From NCBI RefSeq assembly GCF_013364275.1, contig NZ_CP054932.1, positions 558,001-622,000 of the forward strand: a DNA stretch of 64,000 nucleotides, read 5' to 3'. Positions 17,499 through 25,799 of this stretch are shown one piece after another. The stretch's first letter is position 1. Each line of letters begins with the position of its first letter. A model generated the notes under the pieces. That model was given only the letters and a program-made list of their open reading frames with translations, was not told the origin of the DNA and made no database searches. The position numbers were made by a program, and so were the translations under genes. The stretch is from Actinomadura sp. NAK00032. GTDB lineage: Bacteria; Actinomycetota; Actinomycetes; Streptosporangiales; Streptosporangiaceae.

Positions 17499-17524
17499 CA
17501 CGCCGCGCCTCCAGGCGCGGCGTG
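17499..17524. terminator. Strong hairpin between membrane-protein gene and SCO1
   Basis: CACGCCGCGCC-TCCA-GGCGCGGCGTG, an 11-bp perfect stem with a 4-nt loop, right after the upstream stop codon. No T-run follows. It may act as a terminator or attenuator that sets SCO1-PCu(A)C-Dyp expression apart from the first gene. Confidence 0.65.
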
Positions 17525-17535
17525 TCAGGGGTGGC

Positions 17536-18174
17536 TCAGGCCATCGCCGGGACGGGCGGGCCGCGCCGGACCACGGCGTGGTCCAGCAGCGGGGTCTCGC
17601 CCCGTCCGGTCTCGTCCTCGGTGCGGCGGCGCGCCGTGACGCGCGCGTCCAGGGGGCGGAGCAGGGGGAGCCGTGCGAAGAGCGCGGTCAGGAGCGCGGC
17701 CAGCGGGCCGGCGAGGGCGCCGGCCGTCCGCCGCGAGAGCCGCACCATCCGCCAGGCGGCGCGCTCACCGCGGTGCAGGACCCAGCCGAGCAGGAACGCG
17801 GCGGCCAGGTGCAGGGCGAACATGTCCGGGCCGGGCATCAGCTCCACGCCCGTGGTGTGGTGGCCGGGCATCGCCGGGGCGTCCGGCATGGCGCGCTGCT
17901 GGCCCGCGCAGAAGAGCGTGTGCAGGACCATCTGCCCGCACAGCAGCATCGCGATGATGGCGGGCCGCGACCGCTCCCGTCCCGCCAGCGGAGCCGTCAG
18001 GCAGAGCGTGCCCGCCCAGCCGGCCGCGAGCGTCCACCATGGGAGCCCGGTCCCGGAGGCGGCGGCGTGCGCGGACGCCGACACGGCCGTGCACACGCCG
18101 GCGAACGCCGCCGACCTCAGCAGCCGCATGCCGCCGTCGGCGCGCTCCCTCTCGCTCGCGGTGTCCGGACCCAT
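17536..18174 (-). CDS. Polytopic membrane protein, copper-cluster associated
   Basis: 212 aa with about four to five hydrophobic helices. A His/Met-containing stretch (LCGQMVLHTLFCAGQQRAM, then PGHHTTGVELMPGPDMFALH) could bind metal. I do not recognise a named family; similar proteins accompany SCO1/PCu(A)C genes in actinobacteria. The ATG at 18174 lies inside the inverted repeat 18170-18198, so translation may be leaderless or may begin at Met16 (18129). Confidence 0.72.
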   Translation of the reverse strand: MGPDTASERERADGGMRLLRSAAFAGVCTAVSASAHAAASGTGLPWWTLAAGWAGTLCLTAPLAGRERSRPAIIAMLLCGQMVLHTLFCAGQQRAMPDAPAMPGHHTTGVELMPGPDMFALHLAAAFLLGWVLHRGERAAWRMVRLSRRTAGALAGPLAALLTALFARLPLLRPLDARVTARRRTEDETGRGETPLLDHAVVRRGPPVPAMA

Positions 18175-18198
18175 GTACTACAAACCGTAGTACATGGG
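18170..18198. promoter_or_regulatory. Perfect 12-bp inverted repeat, candidate copper-responsive operator
   Basis: CCCATGTACTAC-AAACC-GTAGTACATGGG. It spans the start codon of the membrane protein and sits 117 bp upstream of the divergent lyase. Its TACTAC/GTAGTA core is similar to BlaI/CopY-type dyads, but the centre is one base longer than in the three sites at 47-51 kb. Confidence 0.7.
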
Positions 18199-18257
18199 CG
18201 GGGTGGTGACTGTGGAAGGGGCGTTGACGGGGCGCGAGGGGGGTTCCTACGGTCGAT

Positions 18258-18271
18258 AGAAAGCGCTTTCT
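18258..18271. promoter_or_regulatory. Palindrome, likely LacI-type operator
   Basis: AGAAAGCGCTTTCT is a perfect 14-bp palindrome with the central CG typical of LacI/GalR-family sites. It lies 43 bp ahead of the rhamnogalacturonan lyase start. No LacI-family gene is present in the window. Confidence 0.65.
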
Positions 18272-18314
18272 GAACTGCTGGAAAGCCCCCCGCCACCTCC
18301 CCGAGGGAGTCGCC

Positions 18315-20141
18315 GTGAGAGTCACCGGCCGCCTGCTCCTGCTGCCCGCCGTCCTCGCCGGCGCGGTCGCCGCCGCCGTGCCGGGCGCGGTCGCCACCGC
18401 GCCCGCGTCGCTCGCCGCCGCCGCCCGCCAGGTCGAGGACCTCGACCGCGGGCTGATCAGCGCCCGCTCCGGCGGCGGCAACTACGTCGGATGGCGGCTG
18501 CTCGGCACCGACCCGTCCGGCACCGCGTTCGCCCTGTACCGGGGGTCGTCCCGGATCGCCACTGTCACGGGCTCGACGAACTACTGGGACCAGGGCGCGC
18601 CCGCGGACGCCTCCTACACCGTCCGGCCGATCGTGGACGGGAACGAGGGCGCCGCGTCGGAGGCGTCGCTGCGCTTAGGCGACGGGTACCTGGACGTGCC
18701 GATCCAGCGGCCGGGCTCCGAGTACAGCGCCAACGACGCGAGCGTGGGCGACCTCGACGGCGACGGACGCCTGGAGATCGTGCTCAAGTGGGACCCGTCC
18801 AACTCCAAGGACAACTCCCAGAGCGGCTACACCAGCGACGTCTACATCGACGCGTACCGGCTGGACGGCACCCGCCTGTGGCGGATCGACCTCGGCCGCA
18901 ACATCCGCGCCGGCCAGCACTACACCCAGTTCCAGGTGTACGACTACGACGGCGACGGCCGCGCCGAGATCGCCATGAAGACGGCGGACGGCACGGTCGA
19001 CGGCACCGGCAGGGTCATCGGGAACGCCTCCGCCGACTACCGGAACTCCGGCGGCTACATCCTGAGCGGCCCCGAGTTCCTCACGATGTTCGACGGGCGG
19101 ACGGGCGCCGCGCTGCAGACCGTCGACTACGTGCCCGCGCGCGGCAACGTCTCGTCCTGGGGCGACTCGTACGGCAACCGCGTCGATCGGTTCCTCGCCG
19201 GCACCGCCTACCTGGACGGCTCCCGGCCCAGCCTGATCATGGCGCGCGGCTACTACACCCGCAGCGTGATCGCCGCGTGGGACTGGCGGGACGGGCACTT
19301 CACCCGCCGCTGGACGTTCGACACCGACAGCTCCACCAACACCGGGCGCGGCTACGACGGCCAGGGCTCGCACAGCCTGTCCGTCGGCGACATCGACCAG
19401 GACGGCCGCGACGAGATCGTCTACGGCGCGATGGCGGTGGACGACAACGGCTACGGCCTGTGGACGACCCGCACCGGCCACGGCGACGCCCAGCACCTCG
19501 GCGACTTCGACCCGGCGCGGCCGGGGCTGGAGTACTTCAAGGTCAGCGAGTCGTCGAGCCAGCCGTCGTCGCTCTACATCGACCCGCACGACGGCCAGGT
19601 GCTGTGGCGGACGTCCGCCTGCTGCGACAACGGCCGGGGCGTCGCCGGGGACATCTGGACGGGACGCATCGGCGCCGAGTTCTGGTCGTCCTCGGTGTCG
19701 GAGCTGCGCAGCGTCACCGGCAACAACGCGGGGCGCAAGCCGTCGTCCGCCAACTTCCTCGCCTGGTGGGACGCGGATCCGGTGCGCGAGCTGCTGGACG
19801 GCACGCACATCGACAAGTACGGGCCGTCCGGCGACACCCGGCTGCTGACCGCATCGGGCGTGCACTCCAACAACGGCACTAAGGCCGTCCCGTCGCTGAG
19901 CGGCGACATCCTCGGCGACTGGCGCGAGGAGGTCGTCTGGCCGTCCGGCGACAACACCCGGCTCCGGATCTACACGGCCCGGGACGTCACCGACCGCAAG
20001 ATCTACACGCTGCTGCACGACACCCAGTACCGGACCGGGCTGGCCTGGCAGAACACCGCCTACAACCAGCCGCCGCACCCGAGCTTCTTCCTCGGGGACC
20101 GGATGTCCGCTCCGGCGCAGCCGCAGATCTACGTGCGCTGA
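18315..20141 (+). CDS. Secreted rhamnogalacturonan endolyase (PL11)
   Basis: 608 aa. Signal peptide (residues 1 to about 36), a short beta domain, then an eight-bladed propeller that cleaves the rhamnose-galacturonate backbone of pectin by beta-elimination. Calcium-loop motifs D-x-D-x-D-G recur (DLDGDGRLE, DYDGDGRAE, DIDQDGRDE), as in PL11 enzymes such as YesW. GTG 18315 follows GAGGGAG. No carbohydrate-binding module is attached. Transcribed alone. Confidence 0.93.
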   Translation: MRVTGRLLLLPAVLAGAVAAAVPGAVATAPASLAAAARQVEDLDRGLISARSGGGNYVGWRLLGTDPSGTAFALYRGSSRIATVTGSTNYWDQGAPADASYTVRPIVDGNEGAASEASLRLGDGYLDVPIQRPGSEYSANDASVGDLDGDGRLEIVLKWDPSNSKDNSQSGYTSDVYIDAYRLDGTRLWRIDLGRNIRAGQHYTQFQVYDYDGDGRAEIAMKTADGTVDGTGRVIGNASADYRNSGGYILSGPEFLTMFDGRTGAALQTVDYVPARGNVSSWGDSYGNRVDRFLAGTAYLDGSRPSLIMARGYYTRSVIAAWDWRDGHFTRRWTFDTDSSTNTGRGYDGQGSHSLSVGDIDQDGRDEIVYGAMAVDDNGYGLWTTRTGHGDAQHLGDFDPARPGLEYFKVSESSSQPSSLYIDPHDGQVLWRTSACCDNGRGVAGDIWTGRIGAEFWSSSVSELRSVTGNNAGRKPSSANFLAWWDADPVRELLDGTHIDKYGPSGDTRLLTASGVHSNNGTKAVPSLSGDILGDWREEVVWPSGDNTRLRIYTARDVTDRKIYTLLHDTQYRTGLAWQNTAYNQPPHPSFFLGDRMSAPAQPQIYVR

Positions 20142-20164
20142 CGAGGAGGCCTCCCCTTTCGCCG

Positions 20165-20191
20165 AGCCGGCCGTCGGAAAGACGGCCGGCT
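20165..20191 (+). terminator. Terminator of the rhamnogalacturonan lyase gene
   Basis: AGCCGGCCGTC-GGAAA-GACGGCCGGCT, 11-bp perfect stem, followed by TCCTCGT, 24 bp after the stop codon. Confidence 0.8.
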
Positions 20192-20370
20192 TCCTCGTGC
20201 GCGCGTGAAAAGTGCCGAATCCCGGCCCGTCCGTCGGCAGATCCCGCCAATCTTCACGACGGCGCCGGGCTGGTTCAGTTCCCCGCCTGGGCTGGTCATG
20301 CCGCGCCCTGAGCGGCCGTCCCGACGGAGGGTTGAACGGACGCGGACGGCGGGTTACCGTGCGCCTAACC

Positions 20371-20389
20371 GATAGGAAAGTTTCCTATC
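20371..20389. promoter_or_regulatory. Inverted repeat in the LPMO promoter; rest of 20192-20478 holds nothing else clear
   Basis: GATAGGAAA-G-TTTCCTATC is a perfect 9-bp inverted repeat about 90 bp before the LPMO start. From memory, AGGAAAGTTTCCT-type palindromes recur upstream of glycan-degrading genes in related actinomycetes, but I cannot verify this here. The remaining intergenic sequence after the lyase terminator shows no convincing gene. Confidence 0.65.
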
Positions 20390-20478
20390 CGATGGAGTCT
20401 CCCATGCCCCGCTCCCCTCCATCGCCGGGTGGCAGCCGCGCGTCCATGACCACCCCGCTCACGCAAGGACCCCCCGCC

Positions 20479-21000
20479 ATGAAGAAGTCAGCACGCAGGT
20501 TCGCCGCCGTCGCGGCGGGCCTCGGAGTCGCCCCCCTCGTCGCGGTCGTCCTCCCGGCGACCGCCGCCCTCGCCCACGGCTACGTCTCGGCCCCGATGAG
20601 CCGGCAGGCCCAGTGCGCGCAGCGCATCGTCCAGTGCGGTTCCATCCAGTGGGAGCCGCAGAGCGTCGAAGGGCCGAAGGGCCTGCAGAGCTGCAGCGGC
20701 GGCAACGCCCGCTTCCGCGAGCTCGACGACGACAGCCTGCCGTGGCGCGCCACGACCGTCGGCAACACGGTGACCTTCACCTGGACGTTCACCGCCCGGC
20801 ACAGGACCGCCGACTACGAGTACTACGTCGGGGGCCGGCGCGTCGCGGTCGTCGACGGCCACGACCAGCAGCCGCCGTCCAGCGTCTCCCACACCGTCAA
20901 CCTCGGCGGCGTCAGCGGGCGGCAGAAGGTGCTCGCGGTCTGGAACATCGCCGACACCGCCAACGCCTTCTACGCCTGCGTCGACCTCCAGGTCCAGTGA
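20479..21000 (+). CDS. AA10 lytic polysaccharide monooxygenase
   Basis: 173 aa. Signal peptide ends at ALA, leaving His33 (HGYVSAP) as the mature N-terminus. This and His108 (TARHRT) form the copper histidine brace that oxidatively cuts crystalline chitin or cellulose. Cysteines in SRQAQCAQRIVQCGS and LQSCSGG form the usual disulfides. It is a single-domain enzyme with no binding module. The GH19 chitinase follows 15 bp later, which points to chitin as substrate. Confidence 0.94.
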   Translation: MKKSARRFAAVAAGLGVAPLVAVVLPATAALAHGYVSAPMSRQAQCAQRIVQCGSIQWEPQSVEGPKGLQSCSGGNARFRELDDDSLPWRATTVGNTVTFTWTFTARHRTADYEYYVGGRRVAVVDGHDQQPPSSVSHTVNLGGVSGRQKVLAVWNIADTANAFYACVDLQVQ

Positions 21001-21015
21001 CGGGGGAGTGACCAG

Positions 21016-21906
21016 GTGCACCGCTTACTGACGGCGCTCGCCGCCGTGCTGCTCGCGGCCGGGGTGCTGCCGGCCGTCCTGCCGGCCTCGCCCGCCGCCG
21101 CCGCGGACTGCGCGGCGGCGTGGAACGCCTCGACCGCCTACACCGGCGGGGCGACCGTGTCCTACAACGGGCACAACTGGGCGGCGCGATGGTGGACGCA
21201 GAACGAGACCCCCGGCAGCGCCTACGTCTGGACGGACCAGGGGACCTGCGGCGGCTCCACCGAGCCGCCCGACCCGCCCGATCCCTCCGGCTTCGTGGTC
21301 AGCGAGGCCCAGTTCAACCAGATGTTCCCGAGCCGCAACTCCTTCTACACCTACCGCGGCCTGACGGCGGCGATGGCGTCGTTCCCCGCCTTCGCCAACA
21401 CGGGCGGCGACACGGTGAAGAAGCAGGAGGCGGCGGCCTTCCTGGCCAACGTCAACCATGAGACCGGCGGTCTCGTCCACATCGTCGAGCAGAACACCGG
21501 CAACTACCCGCACTACTGCGACGCGAGCCGGCCGTACGGGTGCCCGGCCGGTCAGGCGGCCTACTACGGCCGCGGTCCGATCCAGCTGAGCTGGAACTTC
21601 AACTACAAGGCGGCGGGCGACGCCCTCGGCATCGACCTGCTGAACAACCCGTGGCTCGTCGAGCGGGACGCGGCCGTGGCCTGGAAGACCGGGCTCTGGT
21701 ACTGGATGACCCAGAACGGTCCCGGGACCATGACCGGGCACAGCGCCATGGTCAACGGACGCGGCTTCGGCGAGACGATCCGCAGCATCAACGGCGCCCT
21801 GGAGTGCGACGGCAGGAACCCGGCGCAGGTCCAGAGCCGAGTGAACGCCTACCAGCGGTTCACGCAGATCCTCGGCGTCCCGGCCGGCGGCAACCTGACC
21901 TGCTGA
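21016..21906 (+). CDS. Secreted GH19 chitinase with N-terminal CBM5/12
   Basis: 296 aa. Signal peptide (1 to about 30), a chitin-binding CBM5/12 module (WNASTAYTGGATVSYNGHNW, about 35-78), a Pro-rich linker, and a GH19 catalytic domain from about residue 92. The general acid is Glu149 in NHETGG; YYGRGPIQLSWNFNY is a further GH19 signature. GTG 21016 has GGGGGAG upstream. It forms an operon with the LPMO, giving oxidative plus hydrolytic chitin attack. Confidence 0.95.
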   Translation: MHRLLTALAAVLLAAGVLPAVLPASPAAAADCAAAWNASTAYTGGATVSYNGHNWAARWWTQNETPGSAYVWTDQGTCGGSTEPPDPPDPSGFVVSEAQFNQMFPSRNSFYTYRGLTAAMASFPAFANTGGDTVKKQEAAAFLANVNHETGGLVHIVEQNTGNYPHYCDASRPYGCPAGQAAYYGRGPIQLSWNFNYKAAGDALGIDLLNNPWLVERDAAVAWKTGLWYWMTQNGPGTMTGHSAMVNGRGFGETIRSINGALECDGRNPAQVQSRVNAYQRFTQILGVPAGGNLTC

Positions 21907-21920
21907 CGCCCGCGGACGGA

Positions 21921-21961
21921 CGGACGGCCCGCGCCCGGCACCCCCGGACGCGGGCCGTCCG
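21921..21961. terminator. Bidirectional terminator between chitinase and M20 gene
   Basis: A perfect 13-bp stem, CGGACGGCCCGCG (21921-21933) with CGCGGGCCGTCCG (21949-21961), lies between two convergent genes. There is no T-run, as is usual in high-GC actinomycetes. Confidence 0.8.
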
Positions 21962-21970
21962 GCCTGCGTG

Positions 21971-23227
21971 TCAGGGTGTGCCGAGCCATTCGAGGGCGGC
22001 GACCGTGAGCGCGGTGACGCCGGTGTCCAGCGTGGGCTGGACGACGGGGGCGAACTGCGGCGAGTGGTTCACGGGCACGTCCCGCTGGACGGTGCCCCGC
22101 TCCTCGGCCTTGGCGTAGAGCGCGGGGTCGATGCCGCCGATGCCCCAGTAGGCGAACGGAACGTCCAGCGCCTTGGGGATCTCGCTGAAGTCCTCGCTGG
22201 CCGTCTGCATCTCGATCTTGTGGAAGTCGTCGCCGAAACGCGCGGCGAACGCCTGCGCGAGGCGGCCGGCGACATCGGCGTCGTTGACGGTCGGCGGGAA
22301 GGTGCCGAAGCGTTCGATGTCCGGCCCGCGCGGCGCGCCGGAGGCCGCGGCCTCCGCGTTGACGTGGCGTTTCACCGCGTCGAGGACGTGCCGCCGGGTG
22401 GCGTCGTCGTAGGTGCGGATGTTCACGAGCAGCTCGGCCGTGCCCGGGATGACGTTGGGGCTCGACCCGGCCTGGACGGCGCCCACGGTCACCACGGCCG
22501 GGTTGGTGGGGGCCAGCTCGCGGGACACGATCGTCTGCAGCCGCAGCACGCACATCGCCGCCATGACGACGGGGTCGACGGTCGCCTGCGGCATGGAGCC
22601 GTGGCCGCCGCGCCCGTACAGGGTGACGCGCAGGCTGTCGGCGGCGGAGAAGAACGGGCCGGGCCGCACGCCGACGTATCCGGCCGGATAGGCCAGGACG
22701 TGCTGCGCGAACGCCACGTCGGGACGCGGGATCCGGTCGGCCAGGCCGTCCTGCACCATGGCGCTCGCACCGGCCGAGTCCTCCTCGGACGGCTGGAACA
22801 GCGGGACGATCGTGCCCCGCCAGGCGTCCCGCGCGTCCGCCATGAGGCGGGCGAAGCCGAGCAGGCAGGTGACGTGGACGTCGTGCCCGCAGGCGTGCAT
22901 CACGGGCTGTGGCCGCCCGTCCTCGCCGGTGACGGTCGCCGTCGAGGCGTAGGGGAGGCCGGTGTCCTCCTTGACCGGGAGCGCGTCCATGTCGGCGCGC
23001 AGCAGCACGGTCGGGCCGTCGCCGTTGGCGAGGACGCCCACCACGCCGGTGCCGCCCACGCCGTCGGTGACGTCGTACCCCCACGCGCGGAGCCGCTCTG
23101 CCACCCGTCCGGCCGTGCGGTGCTCGGCCAGACCGAGTTCAGGGTGCGCGTGCAGGTCGGTGTAGAAGTCCTCCAGGTGCGGGCGGGCGTCGTCCAGCCC
23201 GGCGAGGACGGTGTCGGCGGTCGTCAT
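21971..23227 (-). CDS. M20-family amidohydrolase / metallopeptidase
   Basis: 418 aa. Metal ligands are visible in LLRADMDALPV, HACGHDVHVT and PSEEDSAGA, followed by a dimerisation domain (GRGGHGSMPQ). The family includes N-acyl amino acid and N-acetyl-sugar-related amidohydrolases such as hippurate hydrolase. A role in deacetylating products of the nearby amino-sugar enzymes is possible but only inferred. ATG 23227 overlaps the upstream gene's stop (TGATG). Confidence 0.9.
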   Translation of the reverse strand: MTTADTVLAGLDDARPHLEDFYTDLHAHPELGLAEHRTAGRVAERLRAWGYDVTDGVGGTGVVGVLANGDGPTVLLRADMDALPVKEDTGLPYASTATVTGEDGRPQPVMHACGHDVHVTCLLGFARLMADARDAWRGTIVPLFQPSEEDSAGASAMVQDGLADRIPRPDVAFAQHVLAYPAGYVGVRPGPFFSAADSLRVTLYGRGGHGSMPQATVDPVVMAAMCVLRLQTIVSRELAPTNPAVVTVGAVQAGSSPNVIPGTAELLVNIRTYDDATRRHVLDAVKRHVNAEAAASGAPRGPDIERFGTFPPTVNDADVAGRLAQAFAARFGDDFHKIEMQTASEDFSEIPKALDVPFAYWGIGGIDPALYAKAEERGTVQRDVPVNHSPQFAPVVQPTLDTGVTALTVAALEWLGTP

Positions 23228-23931
23228 GGCCTCTTCCCCCTTCGCGTGCCGCGCCGCGTCCGGCTCCGGACGCTCCGCAGCGCGGTGGACGGCTCCAGCG
23301 CCAGCCCGCCGGGAAGCTGCCAGCCCCGGCGGTGGGCGATCATGCGGAAGGCCAGCCCCAGCGGGATCCCGGCGATGATCCCGATCGTCGGCGCATTCAG
23401 GTAAAAGCAGACGGTGTACACGGCGGCGACGGCCACGGCCACCGTCGCGTAGAGCGCGTTGCCGCCGAGCACGCTCGGCACCCGGCCGCGCAGCAGGTCG
23501 CGGACCGCGCCGCCGCCGACGGCGGTGATGGTGCCCAGCAGCACGGCGGGCAACCATCCGAGCCCGGCGGCGAGGGTCTTCTGCGCGCCGGCCACCGCCC
23601 AGAAGCTGATGACGGCGGCGTCCAGCGGGGTGAAGAGCCGGTCCCACTGCTCCTCGCTGAGGCTGATCAGGAACGCGAGGAACGCGCCCGCGAACGCGGT
23701 CGGCAGGTAGGCGGCGTCCGTCAGGGCCACCGGTGTGCCGTGCTGCAGCAGCGTGTCGCGGATGATGCCGCCGCCGAGCCCGGAGATGGTGCCGACGACG
23801 AGGTAGCCGAACAGGTCGAGGCCCTCGGCGCGCGCGACCACGCCGCCCAGCAGCCCGCACGTGAGCACCCCGGCCAGGTCGAGGTAGCGCGTGACCGTGT
23901 TGAGCGTCTCCGGAGACAACCACTCGCCCAC
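23224..23931 (-). CDS. TRIC-type channel / UPF0126 membrane protein
   Basis: 235 aa with about seven helices. It has the internal repeat of the family: GTISGLGGGIIRDTLL and GTITAVGGGAVRDLL, each with the conserved GGG-x-x-RD. Prokaryotic TRIC homologues conduct monovalent cations; glycine-transport roles have also been proposed. GTG 23931 has GGGAGGG at the right distance. An earlier GTG at 23955 overlaps a small upstream frame (GTGA) and is the alternative. Confidence 0.85.
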   Translation of the reverse strand: MGEWLSPETLNTVTRYLDLAGVLTCGLLGGVVARAEGLDLFGYLVVGTISGLGGGIIRDTLLQHGTPVALTDAAYLPTAFAGAFLAFLISLSEEQWDRLFTPLDAAVISFWAVAGAQKTLAAGLGWLPAVLLGTITAVGGGAVRDLLRGRVPSVLGGNALYATVAVAVAAVYTVCFYLNAPTIGIIAGIPLGLAFRMIAHRRGWQLPGGLALEPSTALRSVRSRTRRGTRRGKRP

Positions 23932-23951
23932 GTCCGCCCTCCCGATCTTCG

Positions 23952-24110
23952 TCACCCCATCATGGACGTGCCCCGATCGGCGCCGCCCATGGCGGGGGAC
24001 CAGCCGCGGATGTGGCCGATGACCAGTCCGGCCAGCTCGTCCACCGTCCGCTCGTCCGGGAAGACGTTGAAGCGGCGCCTCCGCGATCCGTACTGGGCGT
24101 CCCGCGACAC
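23952..24110 (-). CDS. Possible small protein upstream of the TRIC gene
   Basis: A 52-residue frame from GTG 24110 whose TGA overlaps GTG 23955. It contains FPDERTVDELAGLVIGHIRG, which looks protein-like (amphipathic helix), but no family is recognised and the ribosome binding site is poor. It might be a remnant of a larger gene. Confidence 0.3.
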   Translation of the reverse strand: MSRDAQYGSRRRRFNVFPDERTVDELAGLVIGHIRGWSPAMGGADRGTSMMG

Positions 24111-24119
24111 CAAGATCGG

Positions 24120-24578
24120 CTAGCGGGCGGCGGGGGCCTTGCCGCGCGTCCGGTAGGCGGCGGTGCCGAGGACCGCCGCGCCGGCCGCGAAGGCGGCCAC
24201 CACGACCGGTGCGGAACCGAGCCGCTGGTAGCGCTGCGCCTCCTCGGGGTCGTCGGGGTCGTAGAGGACCTCGATCTCCGAGCCCTTCTTCACGTCCTCG
24301 GCGTGCCGATGGTCCATGACGGTCAGGATCTTCCGGCCGTCGCGGGTGGTGTACCGGAGGCCGAGGAACTTCGGGTACTCGTGCGCGTGGACGGACACGA
24401 CCCGCGCGGTCACCTTGTGCTTGCCCCACTGGTCCAGGGCGGCGGCGACCGCGCCGCCGCCCCAGGTCACCGCGATCAGCCCCATCATCACGGCACCGAA
24501 CGCGAAGCCGATGTGAACGCCGCGCCGGAGCCGCGGCCTCGTCCTCAACACACCGGTTCGACGTCGCGCGGCGATCAT
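24120..24578 (-). CDS. DUF3592-type membrane protein
   Basis: 152 aa. A helix near residues 22-45, a beta-rich extracellular or cytoplasmic part with VTARVVSVHAHE and EIEVLYDPDDPEEAQ, and a second helix near the C-terminus. This layout and the Y-D-P motif match DUF3592. Function unknown. Confidence 0.72.
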   Translation of the reverse strand: MIAARRRTGVLRTRPRLRRGVHIGFAFGAVMMGLIAVTWGGGAVAAALDQWGKHKVTARVVSVHAHEYPKFLGLRYTTRDGRKILTVMDHRHAEDVKKGSEIEVLYDPDDPEEAQRYQRLGSAPVVVAAFAAGAAVLGTAAYRTRGKAPAAR

Positions 24579-24688
24579 GTGTTCCGGCTCCGGCGGTGTT
24601 TGGCGTTATTTGTCCGGTCGCGCCGGGTCAGTCGAGGACGGGGGAGTTGCTGCGGAACGTTCCACTTCGTGCAGGCGCGCGCTCGGCG

Positions 24689-24811
24689 GTGGTCACCGCC
24701 ATCGAGGAACTCCTGGACGGCCTGCTCCCCGACGCCGCCCGCGCGGCCCAGCGGGTGCACCGGCGCCTCGGCCTCGCCCACTGGGAGTCCCAGAGCAGCG
24801 CGTTCCTCTAG
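24689..24811 (+). CDS. Doubtful 40-residue frame
   Basis: GTG 24689 opens a short frame (AIEELLDGLLPDAARAAQRV, then LGLAHWESQSSAFL). Its helical composition is plausible for a protein tail, and it may be the remains of a deleted gene between two unrelated transcription units. No family recognised. The rest of 24579-24820 shows nothing clear. Confidence 0.22.
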   Translation: MVTAIEELLDGLLPDAARAAQRVHRRLGLAHWESQSSAFL

Positions 24812-24820
24812 GACGAGGTG

Positions 24821-25735
24821 TCAGGCGTCGGCGGCGCAGCGGAAGCCGGTGTTGCCGGTGCTGGAGTCGGGGGTGTTGGCGGTGCGGGCGGCGACGCGGT
24901 ACCGGTTGCAGTAGGAGTCGTGGCACAGGTACGAGCCGCCGCGCATCGCGCGCGCGTCACCGGCCGGGGTGAACGGGTCGGCGCACCATTCCCACACGTT
25001 GCCGACGGTGTTGTAGAGCCCGTAGGCGTTCGGCTCGAAGGAGTCGGCGGCGACGGGCCCGGGGCGCCCGTCGTGCTGGTCGGGGAAGGCGCCGCGCCAG
25101 ATGTTGCACCGGATCTCGCCGTCCGGGTCGAGTTCGTTACCCCACGGGTAGGTGGCCTGGTCGAGACCGCCGCGCGCGGCGTACTCCCATTCGGCCTCGG
25201 TCGGCAGGCGCTTCCCGGCCCAGGCCGCGTACGCGGCCGCGTCGTTCCAGGAGACGTGGACGACCGGGTGCGCCGGGCGGTCGTCTACGCCGCTGCCGGG
25301 CCCTTCGGGACGGTTCCAGGTGGCGCCTTCGATGGCGCGCCACCAGGGCGTCCCGGCGGGTGACGGGGCCGCGTCCGCCGCCTCGGGGCTCAGCAGGCCC
25401 TTGAAGACGTAGGACCAGCCGAAGTGCTCGGCCTCCGTCCGGTACCCGGTGGCGTCGACGAACCGGGCGAACTCGGCGTTGGTGACGGTGTGCGGGTCGA
25501 TCCGGAAGGGGCCGACGTGCACGTCCCGGACGGGTCCCTCCCCGTCGTAGGGGTTGGCGTTGGCGTCCTCGTTGCCCATCCGGAAGGTGCCGCCCGGGAG
25601 GGCGATCATCTGCGTGAGCGCCGGGGCGGACGGGCGCGGGACGACGAGCTGCGGCAGCGCCGCCGCCCCCCGCGCGGCCTCGGGAGAGGCATCGCGGGAG
25701 GCGGCGCAGCAGGCCGGGAGGTCGTGCGAGGTCAT
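24821..25735 (-). CDS. Formylglycine-generating enzyme (SUMF1/FGE family)
   Basis: 304 aa. It oxidises the Cys of C-x-P-x-R in type I sulfatases to formylglycine, using copper and oxygen. FGE-sulfatase fold motifs: MGNEDANANPYDGEGP, RLPTEAEWEYAARGG and GNVWEWCAD. The active-site copper cysteines are Cys271 and Cys276 in YLCHDSYCNRYR, equivalent to the pair in Streptomyces coelicolor FGE. ATG 25735 was preferred over longer options for its alignment. Its client is very probably the sulfatase 5 kb away. Confidence 0.93.
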   Translation of the reverse strand: MTSHDLPACCAASRDASPEAARGAAALPQLVVPRPSAPALTQMIALPGGTFRMGNEDANANPYDGEGPVRDVHVGPFRIDPHTVTNAEFARFVDATGYRTEAEHFGWSYVFKGLLSPEAADAAPSPAGTPWWRAIEGATWNRPEGPGSGVDDRPAHPVVHVSWNDAAAYAAWAGKRLPTEAEWEYAARGGLDQATYPWGNELDPDGEIRCNIWRGAFPDQHDGRPGPVAADSFEPNAYGLYNTVGNVWEWCADPFTPAGDARAMRGGSYLCHDSYCNRYRVAARTANTPDSSTGNTGFRCAADA

Positions 25736-25750
25736 GGCTCCATGTCTAGC

Positions 25751-25795
25751 GTGCGCGGGGACGGGGCCGGGCGACGGACCCCCGTCCCCGCGCAC
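25751..25795. terminator. Long hairpin after the GH20 gene
   Basis: A perfect 16-bp stem, GTGCGCGGGGACGGGG (25751-25766) with CCCCGTCCCCGCGCAC (25780-25795), loop 13 nt, 5 bp past the GH20 stop. It separates GH20 from the FGE gene, so FGE needs its own promoter. Confidence 0.85.
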
Positions 25796-25799
25796 TGGT

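Noticed and set aside
18170..18198. Counting this dyad as a BlaI site of the 47-51 kb set
   Set aside because: Its centre is 5 bp between CTAC and GTAG rather than 4, so it does not match the three sites; kept as a separate candidate operator.
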